This document shows positions 24,601 to 36,118 of a stretch of DNA of 64,000 bases, piece by piece. This stretch comes from Rana temporaria (lineage: Eukaryota; Chordata; Amphibia; Anura; Ranidae): contig NC_053491.1 in assembly GCF_905171775.1 (NCBI RefSeq), positions 229,328,247 through 229,392,246 of the forward strand, in the 5' to 3' direction. Every line of letters starts with the position of its first letter. Within the stretch, counting starts at the first letter, position 1. The notes under the pieces are model-generated. The model made no database searches, was not told the origin of the DNA, and worked only from the letters and a program-made list of their open reading frames with translations. The position numbers were made by a program, and so were the translations under genes.

Positions 24601-25045
24601 AGAAAAGGTGCCAGTGCTTTTTAGATACAAATAATTATGAATTCATTTATAAATAAGAATAAATATTTCTTCCGCCCTTCCCTTTCTTTGTTCCCTTTCT
24701 TCTCTTTGTTCCTATGACTCTGAGGGCATAGCAGTCAATTCCAATTTTAACTTTTAGTAACAGCTCTGGCAGGTAATGTGTAAATAAGAACTGTGAATGG
24801 GTCTCCTATAAGAATTCTCTAAACCCCCAGGTAGGTTTAGCTTTATAATAAAACGTCAGTACAGCAATGTTTCAGCTCCTTTCGTTTAAAGAGCTCAAAT
24901 GGCTAATACAAAATATGGAATTGATTAAAAAATATTGTTTAAATTAGTTTAAAACATTAATATGATAGCCATAGTGATTGGTAAATAAAAGGTGAGGGTG
25001 CTATTAAAATGGAAGTTGACCCAAACAAGGGATTTACAACAGTGA
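21642..25045. other. 3.4-kb single-copy-like stretch, no gene seen
   Basis: This is the longest part of the window without a mobile element that I recognise. It has short open frames only, none with a recognisable domain. A TCGATCCTCGGGGG word near 22746 is the only GC island. Confidence 0.5.
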
Positions 25046-25536
25046 GGCCCCATACACACCATAGAATCTATCCGCAGATAAATCCCATCAAATGGGTTTC
25101 TGCGGATAGATTCTATGGTGTGTACACTCCGTCGGATATTTATCCGCGGATAAATCTCCCCTGGGATGGATTTCCAGCAGATGGATATTTGCTGACATGC
25201 TCAACAAATCCATCTGCTGGAATCCATTCCAACGGATGGATCCGCTCGTCTGTACAGACTTACCGGATCCATTCGTCCAAAGGGATTCCCCGCACGCGTC
25301 GTAATGATTTGACGCATGCGTGGAATTCCTTATATGACAGCGTCGCGCCGGTCGCCGCGTCATAATAGCGGCGACGGCGCGACACGTCATCGGCAGAGGA
25401 TTTCAGCGCGGATTTCAATGCGATGGTGTGTACACGCCATCGCATAGAAATCTTCTGAAATCCTCGAGAGGATTTATCCGCAGATACGGTCCGCTGGACC
25501 GTATCTGCGGATAAATCCTCTCGTGTGTATGGGGCC
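25046..25536. mobile_element. GGCCCC-family MITE, first of a tandem pair
   Basis: The ends are GGCCCCATACACACCAT and GTGTGTATGGGGCC. Interior foldbacks centre on ATCCGCAGATAAAT and on GGCGCGACACGTCATC. The right flank is TAA and the left flank is TGA. It is about 491 bp long and nearly identical to the neighbouring copy. Confidence 0.9.
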
Positions 25537-25539
25537 TAA

Positions 25540-26030
25540 GGCCCCGTACACACCATAGAATCTATCCGCAGATAAATCCCATCAAATGGGTTTCAGCGGA
25601 TAGATTCTATGGTGTGTACACTCCTGCGGATATTTATCCTCGGATAAATCTCCCCTGGGATGGATTTTCAGCAGATGAATATTTGCTGACATGCTCAACA
25701 AATCCATCTGCTGAAGTCCATCCCAAAGGATGGATCCGCTCGTCTGTACAGACTCACCGGATCCATCCGTCCAAAGGGATTCCCCGCACGCGTCGTAATG
25801 ATTTGACGCATGCGTGGAATTCCTTATATGACAGCGTCGCGCCCGTCGCCGCGTCATAATAGCGGCGACGGCGCGACACGTCATCGCCAGAGGATTTCAG
25901 CGCGGATTTCAATGCAATGGTGTGTACACGCCATCGCATAGAAATCTTCTGAAATCCTCGAGAGGATTTATCCGCGGATACGGTCCGCTGGACCGTATCT
26001 GCGGATAAATCCTCTCGTGTGTATGGGGCC
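25540..26030. mobile_element. GGCCCC-family MITE, second of a tandem pair
   Basis: Same family and same length as the copy at 25046. TAA flanks it on both sides (25537-25539 and 26031-26033), the canonical 3-bp target of PIF/Harbinger-type elements. Only scattered substitutions separate the two copies, which share the central TAA. Confidence 0.92.
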
Positions 26031-26033
26031 TAA

Positions 26034-26786
26034 GATCCTATTTGTGGAAACATGTTTCGTAAAAGTAAAGAATGTCAAAAAGGTAAATGTAGATACGGTT
26101 TGTGCTTTGACTTCATTTAAAAGATGGATATGGCAGTATGCTTGCAGTAATAATGGTTTGCCGTAAAGGAGGATATGAAAATCTTTATGTTCCCTTCAAA
26201 AATGTTCTGCAGTTCAAGCAGTGCTATATTTAACGGGCAAGAGGGAACTACAACTGAATATAAAAAATATTATTTTTGTTTTTAAACATATGAATACTAT
26301 ATGTAGTGGTAACCTTATGACTAGTGGTAAGTATCTCATGCACTAAAGATAATTACACTTTTAAGGTGCACCCGAATGGGAAAATAAAGTAACCCCAAAC
26401 AATGAACTTCACTTACTTGCTTCTATTGAAAAAATGTTTGGTTACACCAATTCGAGTTAAAAAAAAAAAAAGTACTTGTTGAGCATATACTATGCACCTT
26501 TTCTGTCTTATCTCAATAAGTCTAATTAGCCCTCCTATTGGTTATTTTGGGACTATAGAACGATTGGTCTCTCTCTTGTGAGGGTTTGAGTAGTTTAGCG
26601 AAAGATGACAATCAAACATGGCTGAAACCACTTAGTCCATAAAAATGCTTTGTGATGACAGGATTTAGAAGCTGAGTGTATTGCTGGTAGCTGAACAGAT
26701 ATTTCTTGTACTTGCAGGGTCTTTAAAAGGGCAAAAAAAACACAGATGTATTGCATGTTTTATTTATTTTTATCCTGACATACATT
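26034..26786. other. AT-rich stretch, no gene seen
   Basis: No element ends or coding frames recognised. Confidence 0.5.
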
Positions 26787-26790
26787 TTAA

Positions 26791-27207
26791 GCCTCGTACA
26801 CACGATAGGTTAAACCGATGAAAACGGTCTGATGGACCGTTTTCATCGGTCCAAACCGATCGTGTGTGGGTGCCATAGGTTATTTAACCTTCGGTTAAAA
26901 AAAAGCAAACTTGCTTCAAAATGTAACCGATGGATTGCTAACCGATAGGTCAAAACCGATCGTTAGTAGGCAAAACCATCGGTTAAAAACCCGCACATGC
27001 TCAGAATCAAGTCGACGCATGCTTGGAAGCATTGAACTTCGTTTTATCAGCACGTCGTTGTGTTTTACGTCACCACGTTCTGACACGATCGTTTTTTTAA
27101 CCGATGGTGTGTAGGCACGACGGACCATCAGTCAGCTTCATCGGTTAACCTAGGACAACTGTCCTTCAGAACGTTTTCATTGGATGGACTGATCGTGTGT
27201 ACGAGGC
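26791..27207. mobile_element. GCCTCGTACACACGAT MITE
   Basis: The ends GCCTCGTACACACGAT and ATCGTGTGTACGAGGC are perfect inverted repeats of 16 bp, and TTAA flanks each side (26787-26790, 27208-27211). The interior has a CGGTCTGATGGACCG palindrome and AACCGATCG words. A diverged copy lies at 44426. Confidence 0.88.
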
Positions 27208-27436
27208 TTAAGGCAACTTTAAGCAAACACCTCTCTTGCTGCCCTTTCGTTTAATCTGGCTGATGAGCTGCAAACTCTGGATGTATACCTGCAATGCCAC
27301 TACCCATGCAAACTAGGGATGTAGCCCTTTATTTTAGATAATCAGTCTGCATAGAGAAAACATAGCCTGCCAAGGACAGCTTGGAGAAGGCTTTTGTTGT
27401 TGCTCACAGGAGAGTAAGCTGCTCTTGATCCCTTAA

Positions 27437-27954
27437 AGCGGGGGTTCACCCTTAGAGGGCACTTTTCCCCCTTAGATTCCTGCTCGTTTTTACTAGGGGA
27501 ATCGGCTATTTATTTTAAAATATGTGCAGTACTTACCCGTTTACGAGATGCATCCTCTCCGTCGCTTCCGGGTATGGGCTTCGGGAATGGGCGTTCCTTC
27601 TTGATTGACAGGCTTCCGAGAGGCTTCCGACGGTCGCATCCATCGCGTCACGATTTTCCGAAAGAAGCCGAACGTCGGTGCGCAGGCGCAGTATAGAGCC
27701 GCACCGACGTTCGGCTTCTTTCGGCTACGAGTGACGCGATGGATGCGACCGTCGGAAGCCTCTCGGAAGGCTGTCAATCAAGAAGGAACGCCCGCTCCCG
27801 AAGACCCATACCCGGAAGCGACGGAAGAAGATGCAGCTCGAAAACGGGTAAGTACTGCTCATATTTTAATACAAATAGCCGATTCCCCTAGACCGAACGA
27901 GCAGGAAGCTAAGGGGAGAAAATTTTTTTTTTTACAAATGGGTGAACTCCCGCT
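27437..27954. mobile_element. T2-like MITE with TTAA duplication, copy 2
   Basis: TTAA lies at 27433-27436 and 27955-27958, with ends AGCGGGGGTTCACCC and GGGTGAACTCCCGCT. The interior is an almost perfect foldback about a 100-bp-arm GC-rich palindrome (GAAGCCGAACGTCGGTGCG and complement). The back-to-back open frames across it are caused by that symmetry. Confidence 0.9.
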
Positions 27955-28750
27955 TTAAGTTTTTGTTCTATGATATGTATTGTGTTTCCTCAGTGTATAT
28001 ATATTTAATGACTCTTTCAATTGAATGCATTTATGTAATTCTAAATTTTCCAGACACCTCATGCAATGCTGGTGCTTCACAGAGTGCAGTATTTTATCAC
28101 TTGAAATCTGTAAGATATATCTAGTTTTATTTACTCTCATCCTGGTGTGTTCATATTTTCAAAGTTTCCTTATAATTAGGAGCCTCTTTCACAGACTTTC
28201 AGCAACAACATTTTGGTTGACAACACGAGGAACTGACAAATTACAGTACTCACATTACACTCTTCACATCAATGAAAAGGAACACTCATGGGGCTGGACT
28301 GTGGCCTGTGTCAGCCCATTAGCAGTATTAAATTGCCAGCAGGATCAGATAGACGACATAAACTGTAAGAATATAGCACTTACCCTCACATTCACCCTCC
28401 TGGTGTTACATGAAACACCCCGTGACATTTCTCCCCTTTCTGGGAATGGACAATATGTATGCCTTATGCCTTCATTGACCCGAGCAACCTACTGGAAGGC
28501 TTGGCATTTTCCACATGGAGAACCAGGAATCCCTATATATATCCAGTGGCAAAATATAATAAGGGAGCTGCCTAGGGCTCCAGACAAAAGTGGGGCTGCT
28601 CTATGGTGATGCTAAAAATGCTCTGCGCTTCGGTTCATAGTAAACCCTTTTTTTTTTTGTAAGTCTTTACACTTTTTTCAGAAGGTGATCAGCAATGAAA
28701 GCCTTTGTATTACTCTCAATATGGGTTTGGTGCCAGCTGTGTGCCAGATC

Positions 28751-28752
<2 letters not shown>

Positions 28753-28797
<45 letters not shown>
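28753..28797. repeat. (TA)n microsatellite
   Basis: Pure TA run abutting the broken left end of the CCACTT-family element. Confidence 0.95.
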
Positions 28798-28798
<1 letters not shown>

Positions 28799-28800
28799 GT

Positions 28801-29715
28801 AATTCCGCATATCCGACAGCAGGGAGTGCGCATACTCAGCTGGCATGCCGCTTCTGCTGTGAATATTCACAGCAGAAGCCAATCTGTGGGTGTCAGGCAA
28901 AGAACACAGAACGGCGATCTACCTATGTTAACAAGGCATATCGATGTTCTGACGGGGGGAAAGCAGGGATTAGAATCCATTTCCCCTACTAAAAGCAGCA
29001 CACAGCGTACATCAAAACAATGGCTAAGCACACATTTAACCCTTTGATCACACTAGATGTTTAATTCCTTTCCAGCCAGTGTCACTGATTCCCAAAAAGT
29101 GTCAGTTAGTGTCCGATTTCCGCCACAATATCTCAGTCAGTTGCTGATCGCCGCCATTACTAGTAAAAATACACCATAGTTTGTAAACGTTATAATAGTT
29201 TTTTTTTTGTTTTGTTTTTTTATCGAAAACATGTAGCAGATGACATATTGCCCGAAATTTATGAAGACATTTGATTTTTCAATCTTTTATTGGAAATGTT
29301 TTATAGCAGATAGTAAAAAAAAATACATATTTTTTTTCAAAATAGAATTTCATTTGTTTATAGCACAAAAAATAAAAAAGCAGTGGTGATCAAATAGCAC
29401 CAAAAGAAAGCTCTTTTTGTGGGGGAAAAAAGGACATGAACTACATGTGACCACGCAATTGTCAGTTAAAAAAAAGTGTTCTTTGTTCTAGTTCAAAAAC
29501 GATGACAGTTTTGCCATTTGTACTCACTTGCCAAAGATATTATATGTAACGACTGTATTATAACATCTTTGTTAAAAAAAAATAATAATTGCCTACATGA
29601 TTTGTAGTTCACAATGTATTATGCCTTATTGTTCACCCAATAAAGATTTTTCGTGAAAAAAAAAGAAAAAGTGGCTTGGTCATAATGGGGTATAAATCTT
29701 TCGGAGGTCAAGTAG
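28801..29715 (-). mobile_element. CCACTT-family element, 3'-truncated, minus orientation
   Basis: The right edge GGTCAAGTAGTTAA is the inverted form of the family start, with TTAA at 29716-29719. Reverse-complemented, the interior shares GAGCTTTCTTTTGGTG and GCTATAAACAAA with the copy at 46318. The left edge runs into a TA microsatellite without a terminus. It includes the hairpin CTTCTGCTGTGAA/TTCACAGCAGAAG at 28850-28877. Confidence 0.8.
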
Positions 29716-30659
29716 TTAAAAGATCAAATAAGAATTGTAAATGCTGCCTTCCAAATTCTTCAGAAACGTTTTAGAAGCCTACCGGTATGTTGGGAGCAAA
29801 ACAAAAATGTCTGTGTACAATGGTCATTATGCTACCAGTTGGGGACCCATGAATTGAAAACAGCCCACAATACAAACTCAAAATCAATCATATGAGTTTT
29901 CTTACTGCCTTCTTACCCCTTGTAGAGTTAACCTGGGCGACAAAGAGCCAAGATCTAGGAACACAGACACCAGAGGTGTACCTGATTTCTGAAGGCTAAT
30001 AAATGCTTACAGCTAAGGGGCCCATCTATAGCAGAGAGTGGATACCGCTATCCTGTCTCAGCTGGACACTGCAGTGTTAACCACACATGCCATTTTACAA
30101 GACATTCATAAAATGCAGGCAATAAGTTGTAACCTACATTATCCTATGGAACTGTCTCTATGGCTTCAGAGAAAAGGCTTCCGTGATTGGCTGATTGACT
30201 TTTGGCATGATTCACTTGGTCACCTCCTTCTGTCTTTTTTTTGTTCCTGTTTATTGTATTGGTGTGCAATACACCTGTAAAAGCATAGCACTCTTTTTTT
30301 TTATAAATGTGCTGGTATTTTATTTTTCTGTATTACACAGTGGTATGGCCATGGTAAAGCCCTCTTTATAAATGGGGCTCTAAGTGGCAGACTATTAATT
30401 TAGTCTACAAAGCAGCACATTTTCCAGTGTAACTGTCACAGGAACACTTTAACGTTTTAAAATACCTTAACCATTTTTAGATTTAGCTCTCACATGGCAG
30501 TTTTTTTTTCTAACACCTAGTATATTTTAATGGTGCATCAAGTACCTGGGTGGTGTATCGAATAAGCAATACACATTAAATTATCCACATGCTGCCGGGG
30601 AGAGAAAAGAGGGGGAAAAAAGTTAGTTTTTATTGTTTTGCAAAAGCTACATCAGTAAA

Positions 30660-31270
30660 CACTTATTGTTTTAATTACCTGCTGTCATGGTACAAGGCAG
30701 AAAGGTTGTAAAGCAAGATAAAATCTTTCATTTTAATGGAGTGTCTGGCCTGTCGCGTGGAAGGCTGGATTTATTGGCTTACATCTGGCAACTTAATTTT
30801 GCTTGTAAAAAAAAAGACTTTTTTGATTCATAAATGACTCCAGGGAGCTGGCCTGCAGGGGAATGCATCGTATCCCTTTGATATCTGCAGCTTTTAAAAT
30901 ATTCTCTGAAATTACCTTTTAAATCTTCTCCTTTTTTTTCAGATTTTAATTGCTCTTTCATGCCTTAATTTCGACACCAGCATGCCAATTCCACTAGGCT
31001 AAGAACGGGCACAAAATGGCATCTGCTGAAGATAAATATCTCTCATCAACCTTTTCTTTCCTTTCAATGTCTGGTCTATCCACTTAATGCATTCGCCCTG
31101 TGACCCACATTAAAATGCTGCAAAGCATTCTGGACAAGTATTCTTTACAGTAACAGCCAATCAAAAGGTGGAAACACATGAACACGTTCACAGTGATCTT
31201 CCTCCCATTGTTCTAGTTTAAATACCAGGACAATTTATTTGTCTCTACAAAGATTTTTAAGTCCTGTTTA
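30660..31270. other. candidate conserved noncoding element
   Basis: Repeat-free, moderate GC, with words such as GGATTTATTGG, TTTTAATGGAG, TTTGATATCTGCAG and CTAATTAAAG. The texture is like a deeply conserved vertebrate enhancer; unproven. Confidence 0.3.
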
Positions 31271-33201
31271 CTCTAATTAAAGCTATGTAAATTACTATTT
31301 CCTTTTTTTTTTATTTGTGGCAAAATAAGGATGTTTTCTCATTAGAATATATGAAAGTATTTTTCAATTAAGTTCTCTTCAATGCGGTTTAAAAATAATT
31401 GGGTATTTAAGGAAAACAGCAAGGTACTGTAGTTGATATTGTAGTACGGCTTGTACAAATGTTAATGCACGCATACAACTTGCAAAACCGCATTGAAAAA
31501 TTAGCTGATCTGTGGCAGCTAATAGTGACATAAAACTAGGAAATGGGTCACTTCCTTTTTCTAACTTGTTTCTTCCATTCCTTTACTCAGGTGCAAGATA
31601 GGCCTTGTAGTCGCTTTGGGTTTTCGTCTAGGTTTTTCGACTTTGGGTTTCCGTCTAGGTTTTGTATGTAACGATGTCCCTCAAAGGATATGCACTGCTA
31701 CACTTGATTTTTCTACATTTTTTTGGGGGGGTAAGATAAAAAGTCCAGTGTTGGATGACATAATGGTCACTATGGTTGTTATAATTCCATTATTATGCCT
31801 ATAGCTTACTATGTGGATGGGTGGATGGGTGCTGTCCAGCTTGACCCCTCCGCCGAATGTAAAAAGTTGGCCTGATGCAAGGCCCACAAGTTGTTTGACA
31901 TATTAGTGGCCTATAAACTAATACGTTTCTCAATAAATTACTTATAGTTGACCACGCTGTCATAGTTTTTATTACCCATTGGTAGATCTCCATGGATTTA
32001 AGTCTTAATCCCTTTCCCTTAAAACATGCTATCGTTGATGACTTCTGGTTTACTGTTTATGTCGCCAGAGACAATTTTGCACTCTTTTGTATTACATTAC
32101 AACGTTTAACTGTGATTCAGAAAATTTAATAAACAGATTGAAACAGAAAACTAGGAAATAGATATGACTACATGTTTTATTATCAACTGACTTTTTCAAT
32201 AAATCATAGGACTTGTAATTAACTGCCAATTCAGCCTATCAGTGTATAACATACAAATAAGTAAAATAAAGTCTACAAATATTGTAGTTGTTGAATTTTA
32301 AACATCAGGTGCTTACCAGTCCATGGATTTCAGTGCTGTCTTCCCACAGCAGATTCTTTTCATTGCGGCAGTTCTCCGGGGCCTCCACCTGGGATTTGGG
32401 AGCAAGCTGTGACTTCCTGAAGAATAACAGCCAGCTCCACGCGGCACATGCACAAGGAGGCTACTTCTGCAGCCTTCTGGGACATGTGATGTGTCCTAGG
32501 AGGCTGTGAGCACTAAGGACAGCAGGATGAGTGCTATGGGATTGATGAATTAGGAGGGGAGGGGGGGGCAAAAAAACAAAAACAAAAAAGTACTTCCTAC
32601 CCAAAAAAAGCCTGCAACATAGGCTGGGGGAGGGAGAAAATGAGCGGTACTTCACTTTTTGAGTGAACTTCTGCTTTAACACATATTTTTTATATATACG
32701 CTGTAAATGTTGAAAGTACAATTATACAGCATACAAATTATGTATTCATTTAACCACTTTGTGATTTCAAAACATCATTAGACTTTGATATTTATAAGGG
32801 TAACCTTTCTGAAAACGTTGTTCTCGCTTTCATTGGGAATAATATTTAATTTAACATTGTTTGTACAATATTAGAATTTATTCCAGCCATGTTACTCTGA
32901 AGCAGATGCATGTCCTGTTGTGGAATGTGGTAATCTTTAAAGCTGAGCTTTGGTATTAAAAAAAAATACACTTGCACTAACCTCTCCCACGTTGTAGAAA
33001 TAGATAAAAACAGAGGGCACACTGGCCTACTGCATTATCAAACAATATTTTTTATTAGGAGTCAAATAAAATAAATAGCTACTCACAAACATAGGTAGTA
33101 AAAGCGCTCATCAGGCCGCTCCTGGCTACACTCTCCCAGGCTAGCTACACTCTCCCCAGGCTCACTCAAGCGCGAGCTTAGGGGTGACCTTACCAGGGCC
33201 C

Positions 33202-33254
33202 CTGCTGGCTGACGTGTTTTGAAGGTATGTCCATCGTTATCAAAACCAAGCAGA
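33202..33254 (-). ncRNA. decayed hammerhead-like (type I) motif, tentative
   Basis: On the minus strand the order is: arm CTGCTTGG, then TTGATAA (consensus CTGATGA), a short hairpin-capable segment, then CAAAAC (consensus GAAAC), a minimal third helix ACACGT ending in the GTC position, then arm CCAGCAG, which pairs with the first arm. Minimal type I hammerheads are known in Penelope-like and related retroelements. Two core positions deviate in ways expected from CpG or transition decay, so activity is unlikely. Confidence 0.25.
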
Positions 33255-33486
33255 AAACAATCATACAGCCATTTAAATCCCTTAAATTCTATCTGGGAGT
33301 GGCAGAGATATGATTGAAGGTATTTGAATGGCTGAATGATCATTTGCTGCCTGGCTCTGATGAAGAAGGACTTACCTTCAAATTGCATCACCCAGCAGAG
33401 ATCCTAGTGAGGTTCCCCCTAAGTTTGAACTATCAGCTATACTAGGATAATGTAGCTATGGGGAGTGGCCTGATGAGTGCGTTTAG

Positions 33487-33775
33487 GCTTGGTTCACACT
33501 GCCATGACCTGAGAGTCACACGACTTACAGCGCAACTTTGCCAGGCGACTTTGATGTGACTTTGGCGCGACTTTGAAGCAACTTCAGGGAATGCCTGTGC
33601 GATCTTCCTCTAATGTCTGATCCAAATCATATATATTAAGATGAGGATCTGACTTGGAGGCAACTTCTATTAAAGTCTATGGGCACAAGTGGGATAGAAG
33701 TTGTCTTGAAGTAGTACAGGAACCTTTTCTAAAGTCAGAGTGACTTCAGTAGTGCTAATTAAGACAGCTTTCATT
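33487..33775 (+). repeat. GGTTCACACTGCC repeat, copy 1
   Basis: The repeat begins GGCTTGGTTCACACTGCC and carries GAAGCAACTTCAGGGAATGC and ACTTCAGTAGTGCTAA, which reappear inverted at 47517-47768. No coding content. Confidence 0.75.
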
Positions 33776-33985
33776 GACTAGGTAGGATAATGCACCAGGC
33801 CAGTGCATCCTCTGTTTTTAGCTATTTCTACAGTGTTCTGAGGACAACCCCAGTCCTAAAGGGCAGCAAGGCTTCAAGAGAATTATCCACCTATAACAAC
33901 AGTGCCTTTTCCTATTCAGGCTATCACATTTATGCGCAGGGGATTATCATTGCCATACCGCACACTGCAAGTGTTAAATGCTTAA

Positions 33986-34460
33986 ATCAGATGTCCGCTT
34001 AAAAAAAAAAAAAAAAAAAAGCCAGCAGCTATAAATACTGCAGCTGCTGACTTTTAATATTAGGACACTTACCTGTCCAGGAGACAGCGCCATCCGCAGC
34101 AGAGGACGAACTATCGCTCGTCACTCTGCTCCCCCCCCCCACACCATCCTCGGTGAGGGAACCAGGATGTGAAGCGCTCCGGCTTCACTACCGGGTTCCC
34201 TACGGCGCATGCGCGAGTCGTGCTACGCCTGCTGATTGGCTCCCGCTGTGTTCTGGGAGCCGAGTGTTCCCATAACACAACGGGGGGAGGGACGGGAGGT
34301 GACATCATGCCCGCAGTTTACCCGAGACTTTGTGGCTGGAAGTGGGTGCAAATACCTGTTTTTAGACAGGTATCTGCACCCCCCTCCCCCTGAACGGTGT
34401 CAAATGTGACACCGGAGGGTTCCGATCAGCGGGAGTTCCACTTTAGGGTGGAGCTCCTCT
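33986..34460. mobile_element. T2-like MITE with TTAA duplication, copy 3
   Basis: TTAA lies at 33982-33985 and 34461-34464. The left end ATCAGATGTCC is a variant of AGCGGATGTCC; the right end is GGAGCTCCTCT. It carries the CAGCAGCT...AGCTGCTG hairpin shared with the copies at 50502 and 61041 and is inverted relative to them. A long A-run follows the left end. Confidence 0.85.
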
Positions 34461-34904
34461 TTAAGTCTAGAGGATGGTAAATAGCTGTAATACTTGAGTG
34501 AGAAACTTGAGTGAGTGAGAAACTTGTAGAGCGCAACACATGCGAACTGAATCGCCTCTGGGCGCTGTATCCATTTCTTGCTCTCTGGGCAGCCAGGAAA
34601 TTCTTCTGCTCTCCAATGCTCTGGGTTGTGGGCAGACCCTCACTATCCTCTCATACAACTGAGGAATGTTGGTCCTGTATTTTACATGATGCTTGTGTCC
34701 ATTCGCCTTTTTCCATATACTCACTCACTAAAATCATAGCCAATAGATTTCATGCCATCTGCGGTTTTTCCAGAACTGAAAGGTGGTAATCCCATATCCA
34801 TTGTGCATACAACTTTATCTCAATTACTCCTGAAAGTTACAGTCAGTATCCTCTAAAAATGTTTTTTAATGCTAACAGTATACCTTAATATACAAAGGTT
34901 ATTC

Positions 34905-35030
34905 CTTCTGTGCATGCGTGAGTAGCGCACCGTGCCGTCACTGGTCCCCGTTCTCTCCTGGGAACAGTGTCTGCGGGTAGAGGCGTGTCTGCCTCAGTCC
35001 CGTATTCCCGAAAGTGGGTGCAAATACCTT
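34905..35030. repeat. T2-like MITE fragment
   Basis: TGCATGCGTGAG, GGTCCCCGTTCTCTCCTGGG and GTGGGTGCAAATACC match the inner part of the element at 50502 in inverted orientation. Both termini are missing, and the fragment stops beside the perfect hairpin at 35034. Confidence 0.7.
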
Positions 35031-35033
35031 CTA

Positions 35034-35081
35034 AATATTATCATTACATGTAATTAACACATTACATGTAATGATAATATT
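35034..35081. repeat. perfect 21-bp inverted repeat, 6-base loop
   Basis: Left arm 35034-35054 (AATATTATCATTACATGTAA plus T), loop TAACAC, right arm 35061-35081 exactly complementary. It sits at the broken edge of the T2-like fragment. Confidence 0.97.
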
Positions 35082-35084
35082 ATA

Positions 35085-36115
35085 TATTTGAATTCTGCCT
35101 TTTTAATTTACATGCCTTTATTTAATTTTTATTCAACTTTACCTGTAGATTGATATATGCAGGAAAAGCAACAGTAACAGGGTTTGGGATAAAATATAAC
35201 AATGCAGGGATGCTTATAGCAGTCATTCGGTATGTACTACTTCTGCAACTATCCAAGCATCATTATGCTGGTATCAAAGTGTCATGGTTTGTCCAAATGT
35301 ATGTCACTGTCATTTTTGCTAGACCGCTTGGCCTGCATGAGAATAAAAATAAATCATAGAAAATAAAGAAAGTCTAAAATAATAATTATTGTTACGTCTA
35401 TTAACCATATACAGTTATCTACATTCAATATTTTACAATTTTTTTGTGGTAGTGGACTTTGAAGGTTTATTCTCAGTAGTATGCGCTAAACCTGTCACCT
35501 AGTATTTCTGGTAGAAAGTACTAAGGTCAAAATACGATTTCAGTTTTGCACATCGTGCACTTTTTAGTGACATCAGGAAAAGTCACATGGTTTTACAAGG
35601 TTTGTATGCAATTGGATAGTAAAATTGCTCCCTTGGCGTGTACTTATTTATTCACTGTAGCGGAAACAAGTAATATGTTGCCTAAATTGCTGAACCTAGC
35701 AATTTTTCCTCAGTAGATGACCTCAATAGCTGTACGGTGTACTTTATTTAGTACAATAAAGTGATTCATATTGCAGCAATATGATTGCAGATTAATTTCA
35801 GCCTAGATGTTTACACACTTCAGGAGAGTCAAACTGATGATTTTTTCTGTAGCAATCATGGTAAAAATATATTTGCCTAGCTGAGAGAAGCTTCATAAAC
35901 TGAAGGTTGACATTAGGATGTCATAAGGTTTTATTCAGTGACATCATAACTCAAAATAAAAATACTACTGGTCAAATCATATGGTTGCTATGCATTATTG
36001 TAAATATATGCAAGACTGGTTCCTGGCAGTTGTTTAATTTGAGATGTTCTTGCTACAGTTATGCCAGTAATGGCGATAGTGGCATTAAAGTAGTATTAAA
36101 CCTAAAAGCAAACAT
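35085..36115. other. AT-rich stretch, no gene seen
   Basis: No element ends and no convincing reading frames. Confidence 0.5.
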
Positions 36116-36118
36116 TTA

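Larger units (their letters stand above)
29720..33486. other. mostly single-copy-like stretch, no gene seen
   Basis: No supported coding frames. A T2-like right end (GAACTTCTGCTTTAA) occurs at about 32666-32680 with no recognised partner. A hammerhead-like motif lies at 33202-33254, and a candidate conserved element at 30660-31270. Confidence 0.5.

Noticed and set aside
25088..25939. Paired 100-, 61- and 81-codon frames repeated twice
   Set aside because: They are passengers of the two MITE copies and arise from their palindromic structure.
27541..27958. Mirror-image frames with shared GFREASDGRIHRVT peptide on both strands
   Set aside because: Caused by the near-perfect foldback inside the T2-like MITE, not by a gene.
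28025..28609. A 194-codon plus-strand open frame, the longest outside transposons
   Set aside because: No recognisable domain, low-complexity composition, no nearby splice or promoter evidence, and it starts inside AT-rich intergenic DNA. It is probably chance.
28801..29715. Initially read as a TA-microsatellite-primed retroelement
   Set aside because: The right end and interior match the CCACTT-family DNA element in reverse orientation; no A-tail or coding motif.
34111..34393. Open frames on both strands in GC-rich DNA near 34.2 kb
   Set aside because: They lie inside the T2-like MITE and recur in the related copy at 61.1-61.35 kb in decayed form.
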